Assembly: GCA_044360485.1 (NCBI GenBank)
Contig: JBIKKG010000087.1
Location: 1-12,093 of the forward strand
DNA: 12,093 nt
Direction: 5' to 3'
Source: UBA4615 sp044360485
GTDB lineage: Bacteria; Pseudomonadota; Gammaproteobacteria; Burkholderiales; Burkholderiaceae_E
Positions 6,563 through 12,093 of the stretch are shown here, piece by piece. The notes below the pieces were generated by a model, which worked only from the letters and a program-made list of their open reading frames with translations, was not told the origin of the DNA and did not search any database. The translations under genes and the position numbers were made by a program. Position 1 is the first letter of the stretch; every line of letters starts with the position of its first letter.

Positions 6563-7807
6563 GTGAAGCCCAGTCTGCACACCCGAATCCTGCATGCCGA
6601 CCGCTTGTCCGGCAGCGAACACGACGCCGTCCATAAGCCCCTGCATGTGGCCGCCACGTATGCCTACCCCAGCGCGGCCGACCTGGCGGCGGTGTTTCAG
6701 GGGAGACAGTCAGGCTATGTGTATTCGCGCCAAGGCAACCCCACCGGTGCCGCGCTGGAAGCGAAGGTCACCCTGATGGAAGGGGGCGCAGGCACGGCCG
6801 TGTTTGCCACCGGCATGTCGGCCATTGCTTCGATGATGGTGGCGCTGCTCAAGGCGGGCGACCATCTCGTCAGCAGCCAGTTCCTGTTCGGCAACACCAG
6901 CTCGCTCTTTCACACCCTGATCGGTATGGGCGTGCAGATGAGTTTTGTCGACGCCACGGACGCGCAGGCCGTGCGCGAGGCCACCTGCGCCAACACCCGC
7001 ATGGTGTTTGTCGAGACCATTGCCAACCCACGCACGCAGGTGGCCGATCTGACCGGCATCGGCCAATGGTGCGCCCAGCAGGGGTTGCTGTTCGTGGTCG
7101 ATGGCACGCTCACCACACCGCTGCTGTTTCAGGCGCGCAGCGTGCAGGCCGGGCTGGTGGTGCATTCGCTCACCAAGGGTATCGGGGGCCATGGCAATGC
7201 GCTGGGCGGCTCGGTCACCGATACCGGTTTATACGACTGGCGGCGCTTTCCGAATATCGCCGACTCGTACCGCCATCTGGACCCGAAGGTCTGGGGGCTG
7301 CAGCAGATTCGCAAGAAGGGCCTGCGCGATCTGGGCGCCACCCTGCGTGCCGAGGACGCGCACCGGATTGCGGTGGGCGCCGAAACCCTTGGGCTGCGGG
7401 TAGAGCGCACCTGCGCCAATGCTCTGGCGCTGGCACAGTGGCTGGAGCAGCAGCCCCAAGTGGGTCGTGTGCATTATCCCGGCCTCAAGAGCCATGCCCA
7501 GCACGAACGGGCCACGGCGCTTTTTGGTGGGCGCTACGGCAGTCTGATCGGGTTCGAGTTGCGCCCGGACGTGGATTGCTTTGCGTTCCTGGATGCGCTC
7601 AAGCTCGTGATCCTGTCCAGTCATCTGTCGGACAATCGCACTTTGGCCATTCCCGTGTCGCACACGATCTTCTACGAAATGGGTGCCGAGCGCCGTGCAC
7701 AAATGGGCATTGCCGAAGGCTTGATTCGCCTGTCTGTGGGGATCGAAGACCAGGAAGATTTGCGTGAAGACCTGGGGCAGGCCCTGGCACAGTTCCCAGC
7801 GGGGTAA
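6563..7807 (+). CDS. Cystathionine gamma-synthase-family PLP-dependent enzyme
   Basis: Member of the Cys/Met-metabolism PLP family (cystathionine gamma-synthase, O-succinylhomoserine sulfhydrylase, gamma/beta-lyases), acting on sulfur amino acids in the cytoplasm. The product is 414 residues, normal for the family. Visible motifs: YSRQGNPT (54-61), the Gly-rich ATGMSA cofactor loop (82-87), ETIANP (151-156), the PLP aspartate D180, HSLTKGIGGHG with the Schiff-base lysine K205 (201-211), and RLSVGIE (389-395). Two usual motifs are altered: VDGTLTTP replaces VDNTFATP, and the usual SLGGxESL region reads SSHLSDNRTL. It is therefore a divergent subgroup whose exact reaction is uncertain. GTG at 6563 is chosen because family members begin a few residues before HTRILHADRL. 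Frames further upstream would overlap the MCO relic and the -10. It converges with norD, 27 bases away. Confidence 0.88.
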   Translation: MKPSLHTRILHADRLSGSEHDAVHKPLHVAATYAYPSAADLAAVFQGRQSGYVYSRQGNPTGAALEAKVTLMEGGAGTAVFATGMSAIASMMVALLKAGDHLVSSQFLFGNTSSLFHTLIGMGVQMSFVDATDAQAVREATCANTRMVFVETIANPRTQVADLTGIGQWCAQQGLLFVVDGTLTTPLLFQARSVQAGLVVHSLTKGIGGHGNALGGSVTDTGLYDWRRFPNIADSYRHLDPKVWGLQQIRKKGLRDLGATLRAEDAHRIAVGAETLGLRVERTCANALALAQWLEQQPQVGRVHYPGLKSHAQHERATALFGGRYGSLIGFELRPDVDCFAFLDALKLVILSSHLSDNRTLAIPVSHTIFYEMGAERRAQMGIAEGLIRLSVGIEDQEDLREDLGQALAQFPAG

Positions 7808-7834
7808 ACCGCCGATCCAGTGGCGCCGGCCGGT

Positions 7835-10027
7835 TCAGGCGGTCAGTGCCCGATAGACCTTGGTGAGTTCACGTGGCAGGTCGTTGACTTCGTCAATCAC
7901 CATGTAGCGGGCGTCCGGGCACATGCGGCGCAGATAGTCATGCCCGGCCGGGTCAATGGTCATGCAAAAGGTCTGCACCCCGGCACGTTCAGCTTCCATC
8001 AGGGCGCGAGCGGTGTCCTGGATGCCGTACTCGTCATCGCGTGGATCCGGGCCGTAGTCGCGGTCTTGCGGATAGCCGTCCGACACCACGATCAGCACCT
8101 TCATGCGCGCCGGCTGCGCAGCCAGTCGGGTGAGGGCATGACGAATGGCCGTGCCCATGCGCGTGGAACTGCGCGGCTGCATCGCGGCCATGGCTGCCCA
8201 GGCGCGTGGGCTGAGTGCTTCGCCAAAGTCCTTGGCGACATGAAACTCAACGTTGTCATGTCCGTAACCTGAAAACCCATAGAGCGCGTAGGAGTCGCCC
8301 AGCGTCTCGAGTGCCTGCGCCATGAGTGCGAGCGATTCGCGACCCACATCGATCACGCGGCGCTTGGCTCGTGCCGGTGGGGGTTCGCGGTCGTTGTAGA
8401 ACGCATAGTCAAACGTGGTATCGGCCAAAGGAGCGAGCGGCTCGGCGGGCTCGGGTGGCGGCGGATCCAGCGGGTCGGGCACGGCAAAGTCGGTCGAGGC
8501 GCTCATGTCCAGCAGGAACGCAGCCGACACCTCGCGCAGTGCCCGAGCGCGGCGGCGGTAGACATGCTCATCGGTGGCATGGCCTGCACGCCTGTCCACA
8601 GCGGCTTCGATCACACCATCCAGTTCAATCTCCTCGCCATCGCTGACCCGGCGCACGCGGTGATACGCCTCGGGCTTGATCATGCGGAACTGACGCTTGA
8701 CCTGCTGCACCAGCGCGCCGTGGCGCTCGCGCACACGCTGCGGCAAACCATAGTCATCGCCGGCCAGGCGCATCTCGAAGAGTCGGCACCAGCCTTTCAT
8801 GTAGGTCTGGCGGGTGTAATCCCATTCGTCGTACAGAAAGCTGCGGGCATCGCGCCCCACTTCACCGAAGGCACGGCGCAGCATCGACTGGTCAGACAGG
8901 TCGCGTCGGATCAGGTCGGTGCCCTGAAGGTCGTCATCGTCGTGCATCGCACCGGGCGCGGTCTCGGTGGCCTCCAGCAGCGTCCCGGTATGGCCACCGC
9001 GCAATTGCCGCTGCACGAGCTCGGGACGTACCTCGCCCCGAAAATCGACGGGCATGCCATCGACCAGGTCATCGGTCAGCCACTCGGTGTCATCGATGAA
9101 CTCATCGGGCGAGCCTTCCAGGCCACCTGTGCCTTGCGCCCGAAGCTCTGGCCCGGGTGCAGCAGCGGCTGCCTCGGCATCATCGGTTTCGTGGTCAGGC
9201 TCTGCGCGCACGGCGGCAGCCAGCGTGCGCAGGCACACTGCCGCTGCATACGCGGTGTCGTAGACGCTCGCCTGTGGCAGCGTGATGGGCGCTGCGGCTT
9301 CGAGCATGGGCGCGAGCCAGCCGGTGGCATCGTGTGCCAGCAACGTGGAGGCATCCTCGCCCAGCGTGAACCGCACCAGAGATTCGAGCAGCGCTGCTGC
9401 GGGTTGCAGGTGTGCATCGGGCGGTGTGGGGCGATCTGCGCGCGCACGCGCCAACACTCGCTCCAGGTCGTGTCGTGCGCCCGGATAACGCCGTGTCATG
9501 GCCGCATCGATGCGCAAGTCTTCAAGGGTCATGAAGAGGCGGCGCATCAGCGCGGGCCTGCGCCACAGGTTGAAGAAACGCTCGAGTTCGCTGGGATGCT
9601 CCGCGGCGCCCGGTCGATCGGCGGGCAGATCCGGGATGCGTGCGCGGGCCTGGCGCATCGAAAACGTGAACGTGCCGCATTCATACAGGCCCAACTGATG
9701 CAGCACCGCAATCTTGTACAGCCCGAGGTTGTGAGCGGATGTATCAAACAGCGCCACTTCGGCCGGCAGATAAATGGCCATGCCATCGGTGGTGGCCACT
9801 TCAGGGCGGAACTGACCGGTCAGCGCGTCGGTGGGGCGCAAGTGCAGATAGCGGCCAGACAGACCCTGCGTAAAAAGAGTCAGCAGGCGCTGCGCATCGG
9901 CCAAAGACACGGCGCCTGGGGCTGCATGTGCAGTGTCCGCCTGCAAGGACGCTGCAGTGGCTCTCATGGGCGCAGTGGTGGTGCCCGACTGTGCTGTGTG
10001 CGGTGTCACCGGTGTCACCGGTGTCAT
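7835..10027 (-). CDS. norD: NorD-type VWA-domain activation protein (NorD/CbbO family)
   Basis: NorD and CbbO proteins pair with a MoxR-type AAA+ ATPase to activate a metalloenzyme: nitric oxide reductase (NorQD) or Rubisco (CbbQO). The product has 730 residues, longer than classical NorD (about 640). A helical N-terminal half is followed by the family hallmark YDEWDYTRQTYMKGWC (399-414). An acidic/Ala-rich linker lies at about 275-320 and a Pro-rich insert at about 517-536. The C-terminal VWA domain has a complete MIDAS: DMSAS (507-511), a Thr near 622-626 and SDG with D650. There is no signal or membrane segment, so it is cytoplasmic. The ATG shares one base with the norQ stop (TGATG), indicating translational coupling. 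The N-terminus MTPVTPVTP is encoded by a 9-bp tandem repeat. CbbO is the alternative assignment; the partner's sequence favours NorQ/NirQ. Confidence 0.82.
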   Translation of the reverse strand: MTPVTPVTPHTAQSGTTTAPMRATAASLQADTAHAAPGAVSLADAQRLLTLFTQGLSGRYLHLRPTDALTGQFRPEVATTDGMAIYLPAEVALFDTSAHNLGLYKIAVLHQLGLYECGTFTFSMRQARARIPDLPADRPGAAEHPSELERFFNLWRRPALMRRLFMTLEDLRIDAAMTRRYPGARHDLERVLARARADRPTPPDAHLQPAAALLESLVRFTLGEDASTLLAHDATGWLAPMLEAAAPITLPQASVYDTAYAAAVCLRTLAAAVRAEPDHETDDAEAAAAAPGPELRAQGTGGLEGSPDEFIDDTEWLTDDLVDGMPVDFRGEVRPELVQRQLRGGHTGTLLEATETAPGAMHDDDDLQGTDLIRRDLSDQSMLRRAFGEVGRDARSFLYDEWDYTRQTYMKGWCRLFEMRLAGDDYGLPQRVRERHGALVQQVKRQFRMIKPEAYHRVRRVSDGEEIELDGVIEAAVDRRAGHATDEHVYRRRARALREVSAAFLLDMSASTDFAVPDPLDPPPPEPAEPLAPLADTTFDYAFYNDREPPPARAKRRVIDVGRESLALMAQALETLGDSYALYGFSGYGHDNVEFHVAKDFGEALSPRAWAAMAAMQPRSSTRMGTAIRHALTRLAAQPARMKVLIVVSDGYPQDRDYGPDPRDDEYGIQDTARALMEAERAGVQTFCMTIDPAGHDYLRRMCPDARYMVIDEVNDLPRELTKVYRALTA
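10002..10027 (-). repeat. 9-bp tandem repeat at the norD start codon
   Basis: Nearly three copies of GGTGTCACC (plus strand) end in the norD initiator. On the coding strand they read ATGACACCG then GTGACACCG twice, giving MTPVTPVTP. Unit gain or loss would keep frame. The two in-frame GTG codons are possible secondary starts. Confidence 0.8.
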
Positions 10028-10920
10028 CAGGGCAGGATCACATCGATGATCGCGGCAACCGCCTCCTGCACCTGTGCTTCATCGCTCACCGCACGCGAGA
10101 TGGCGACATCGCACGCGCGACGCGGCGCGATACCGCCCACCACCAGTTGCGCGGTGTAGATCAGCAATCGGGTGCTCACGCCTTCCTCAAAGCCATGCTC
10201 ACGCAGGTTGCGTACCTTCTGGCCGATGGTGGCCAGGCGCTGCGCTGTGGCTTGGTCCACGCCGCTTTCATGCGCAATGACGGCGGACTCGCGCTCTACA
10301 TCGGGGTAGTCGAATTCCAGGCTCACAAAGCGCTGACGGGTGGAGGGCTTCAGATCCTTGAGCACACTCTGGTAGCCGGGGTTGTACGAAATCACCAGCA
10401 GAAAGTCCCGATGCGCATCGAGCATTTCGCCGGTTTTTTCGATGGGCAGGATGCGGCGATGATCGGTGAGCGAATGCACCACCACCGTGGTGTCCTTGCG
10501 GGCCTCGACCACTTCATCGAGGTAACAGATGGCGCCGCTGCGCACGGCGCGGGTGAGCGGTCCGTCCATCCAGACAGTCTCGTCGCCCGACAGCAGATAA
10601 CGGCCCACCAGATCAGTCGCGGTGAGGTCTTCGTGACAGGCCACGGTGATGAGCGGCGTGTCCAGTGCGCGCCGATGCGACTCGGCGTGACGAAACAGAC
10701 GCCAGGCCATGTGCTCAACAAACCGTGTCTTGCCGCAGCCTGTGGGGCCCTTGAGCAGGACAGGCAGGCGCGCAGCATAGGCGGCTTCGAAAATCTCGAT
10801 CTCATCGCCCACCGGCAGATACCAGGGCTGCTGCGCAAGGCGGTGTCCCTCCCCGCTCGCAGTGGCACCCGAGGGATGGGCGGTGGCATGGGGGCGTGCG
10901 GATGGCGTGGCAGTGCTCAT
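10027..10920 (-). CDS. norQ: NorQ/NirQ-type MoxR AAA+ ATPase
   Basis: MoxR-class AAA+ chaperone that works with NorD to mature a metalloenzyme in the cytoplasm. The 297-residue product shows Walker A GPTGCGKT (58-65), Walker B ICYLDE (131-136), sensor-1 SYNPG (178-182), KPSTRQRF with the arginine finger region (191-198) and the sensor-2-like STRLLI (249-254). PLITVACHEDLTATDLVGRYLL (89-110) is a family hallmark. SVLKDLKPSTRQRF (185-198) resembles NorQ/NirQ more than CbbQ. An insert of about 12 residues (roughly 77-88, HAESHRRALDTP) precedes the second strand and is absent in typical members. A low-complexity N-terminal tail of about 30 residues precedes the conserved core. ATG at 10920 is chosen because conservation begins soon after. 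The frame stays open upstream, and an ATG at 11172 would add 84 residues of Pro/Thr/Asp-rich sequence, which I consider unlikely. Confidence 0.87.
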   Translation of the reverse strand: MSTATPSARPHATAHPSGATASGEGHRLAQQPWYLPVGDEIEIFEAAYAARLPVLLKGPTGCGKTRFVEHMAWRLFRHAESHRRALDTPLITVACHEDLTATDLVGRYLLSGDETVWMDGPLTRAVRSGAICYLDEVVEARKDTTVVVHSLTDHRRILPIEKTGEMLDAHRDFLLVISYNPGYQSVLKDLKPSTRQRFVSLEFDYPDVERESAVIAHESGVDQATAQRLATIGQKVRNLREHGFEEGVSTRLLIYTAQLVVGGIAPRRACDVAISRAVSDEAQVQEAVAAIIDVILP

Positions 10921-11006
10921 GGCAGGTCTCGGAAACGCGGGGCGCAGGTGGGGCGAGAGGCGATCGTACCGCGTCGGGTTTCCGGTGCCTGCGCACCATG
11001 TTGTCT

Positions 11007-11079
11007 GCGCATCAGTGGGCGCATCAGTGGGCCAATCAGTGGGCGCTTCAGCGGGCCGATCAGCGGGCACATCGAGCGG
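11007..11079. repeat. Six-copy degenerate 12-bp tandem repeat upstream of norQ
   Basis: Units start at 11007, 11019, 11031, 11043, 11055 and 11067, with consensus GCGCATCAGTGG. The first two units are identical, the next three differ at two to four positions, and the last carries one extra base. It lies in the 255-base divergent region between norQ and the TPR gene. Read on the minus strand in the norQ frame the units give PTDA/PTDW-like repeats, because 12 is a multiple of three. It may be a binding-site array or a neutral minisatellite. Confidence 0.85.
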
Positions 11080-11126
11080 TACAAGGTCTGGTTCGTGTGT
11101 GGCACCGGGCTGGGGGGCCGTCGTTC

Positions 11127-11132
11127 TAGAAT
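11127..11132 (+). promoter_or_regulatory. Candidate -10 box for the TPR gene
   Basis: TAGAAT at 11127-11132 lies 43 bases before the ATG at 11176 and is a good sigma-70 -10 hexamer. No clear -35 is visible at the expected distance (about 11104-11109). Confidence 0.35.
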
Positions 11133-11175
11133 CGGGCTGTACGCAGCGCTTGCGTGCGCACCAGGGGAACATGTG

Positions 11176-12093
11176 ATGACCGCACTCTTCGATGATCGCG
11201 GCTTGCCGCTCAGCACGACCGTGCCTGCGGCGCGTGAGGCGTACGGGGACGGGGTGCGCTTGCTGCTGTGCGCACAACCCGGCATTGAGGCCCGCCTCGA
11301 GGCCGCATTGGCTGCGGACCCGAACATGGCGGTCGCGCATATCGCACTGGCGCGTGCGCATCAGGTGCATGCCCGTGCCGCCCAGGCCCGTGCTTGCGCG
11401 GCGCAGGCGCTGGCGTGCCTGGACGCGGCCAATGAACGCGAGCGCAGCCATGTGCGGGCACTGGAGCGCGTGGTGATGGGCGATGGCGCAGGCGCGCTCG
11501 ATCAGATTCAGGTGCACCTGGCACTGTGGCCACGCGATGTGATGGTGATGGTGCCGGCCTCGGGCGTATTCGGATTGTTCGGCTTTTCCGGCAAGGCGGG
11601 CCGCGAGCAGGCGCTGATGCGTTTTCTTGAGCCGTTTGCAGCGCAGTGTGGCGACGACTGGTGGTTCCAGTATGCGTTCGGCTTTGCGCAATGCGAGGTG
11701 GGTCAGATCGATGCCGCGCGCCGCACCATCGAACGTTCGCTGACGCAGCGCCCGGACAACGCCAATGCCGCGCATATTCAGGCCCATGTGCACTACGAGG
11801 CGGGCGAGGATGCGGCTGGTTTGTCCTGGCTGCAGACCTGGTATGCGGGGTATGCGCGCGAAGGGTTCATGCACGGGCATCTGGCCTGGCACATGGCGCT
11901 TTGGGCGTTGGAGCTGGGTGATCACCGCGCGGCGTGGGCGCTCTTCGATGAAAAAATTCGGCCCGGTGGTGCCTGGGGTCCGCCGCTTAACCTGCTGACC
12001 GATTCGGCTTCATTGTTGTTGCGTGCCGAGCTGCTGGGTGCAGCACCACAGCCTGAGCGTTGGCGCGCGCTGGTCGACTATGCCAACCAGTTT
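11176..12093 (+). CDS. TTC38-like tetratricopeptide repeat protein (3' end outside window)
   Basis: The frame is open from ATG 11176 to the end of the window (306 residues), so the protein is truncated only by the window. AGGGG at 11163-11167, eight bases upstream, is a good ribosome binding site. An ATG at 11171 is followed at once by a stop. The sequence is a run of Ala-rich helical pairs typical of TPRs, for example AALAADPNMAVAHIALARAH (43-62) and ERSLTQRPDNANAAHIQAHV at about 187-206. The later part, with AHIQAHVHYEAGEDAAGLSWL, then HGHLAWHMALWALELGDHRAAWALFDEKI, has the pattern of TTC38-family proteins as I recall them. There is no signal peptide or membrane segment. The function in bacteria is unknown. 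It is transcribed divergently from norQ, with no evidence of a functional link. Confidence 0.85.
   Translation, partial: MTALFDDRGLPLSTTVPAAREAYGDGVRLLLCAQPGIEARLEAALAADPNMAVAHIALARAHQVHARAAQARACAAQALACLDAANERERSHVRALERVVMGDGAGALDQIQVHLALWPRDVMVMVPASGVFGLFGFSGKAGREQALMRFLEPFAAQCGDDWWFQYAFGFAQCEVGQIDAARRTIERSLTQRPDNANAAHIQAHVHYEAGEDAAGLSWLQTWYAGYAREGFMHGHLAWHMALWALELGDHRAAWALFDEKIRPGGAWGPPLNLLTDSASLLLRAELLGAAPQPERWRALVDYANQF

Noticed and set aside
7808..7843. Bidirectional terminator between the PLP enzyme and norD (ACCGCC/GGCGGT)
   Set aside because: The 6-bp stem has a 24-base loop, overlaps the norD stop region and lacks T-runs on either side; too weak to call.
7835..10920. Assigning the pair as cbbQ-cbbO (Rubisco activase)
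   Set aside because: NorQ segments such as SVLKDLKPSTRQRF fit NorQ/NirQ better, and no Rubisco gene is present. It remains a named alternative.
11007..11079. CRISPR-like array
   Set aside because: The units are 12 bp, contiguous and without spacers, so this is a simple tandem repeat.
10921..11925. N-terminal extension of the norQ frame by up to 335 codons
   Set aside because: Most of it is antisense to the TPR gene and shows no domain. NorQ family conservation begins shortly after the ATG at 10920.

Overview
The window is high-GC DNA with compact proteobacterial gene organisation. The mix of genes (RlmJ, a divergent trans-sulfuration-family enzyme, NorQ/NorD, Tat-exported multicopper oxidases) fits a betaproteobacterium, probably Burkholderiales. 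That placement is inference from gene content and protein flavour, not from a marker gene.

Layout. At 1-67 there is a perfect 16-bp inverted repeat enclosing a second hairpin. It is followed by rlmJ (135-992, +), a 23S rRNA m6A methyltransferase. Next comes a minus-strand copper-oxidase block, read right to left. It holds a C-terminal relic of a multicopper oxidase (6313-6492), an intact Tat-exported multicopper oxidase (MCO2, 4120-6036), a second intact and very similar copy (MCO1, 1795-3702), a heavily decayed MCO tail (1641-1732), and a SCO1/SenC-type protein with no export signal (1070-1624). A cystathionine gamma-synthase-family PLP enzyme follows on the plus strand (6563-7807). It converges on a norQ-norD pair on the minus strand (norQ 10027-10920, norD 7835-10027), whose stop and start codons overlap by one base. 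The window ends inside a TTC38-like tetratricopeptide gene (11176 to beyond 12093, +), divergent from norQ.

How the genes relate. The MCO block looks like a tandem array that has grown and shrunk. There are two full copies that share long identical DNA tracts, flanked on each side by a truncated C-terminal copy. The two intact genes share an upstream 14-15 bp element. The SCO-like protein has the CxxxC plus distal His of copper-binding/thioredoxin-fold SCO proteins and plausibly serves the oxidases, although its lack of a leader is a puzzle. NorQ (MoxR-type AAA+ ATPase) and NorD (VWA/MIDAS protein) form the kind of chaperone pair that activates a metalloenzyme such as nitric oxide reductase or Rubisco. 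No nor or cbb structural gene is in the window, so the client is unknown.

Non-coding signals worth noting are a related hairpin-forming intergenic element after sco and after MCO2, a strong hairpin after the 5' MCO relic, a six-copy degenerate 12-bp tandem repeat upstream of norQ, and a 9-bp tandem repeat forming the first codons of norD. No tRNA, rRNA, CRISPR array, transposase or phage gene was seen.
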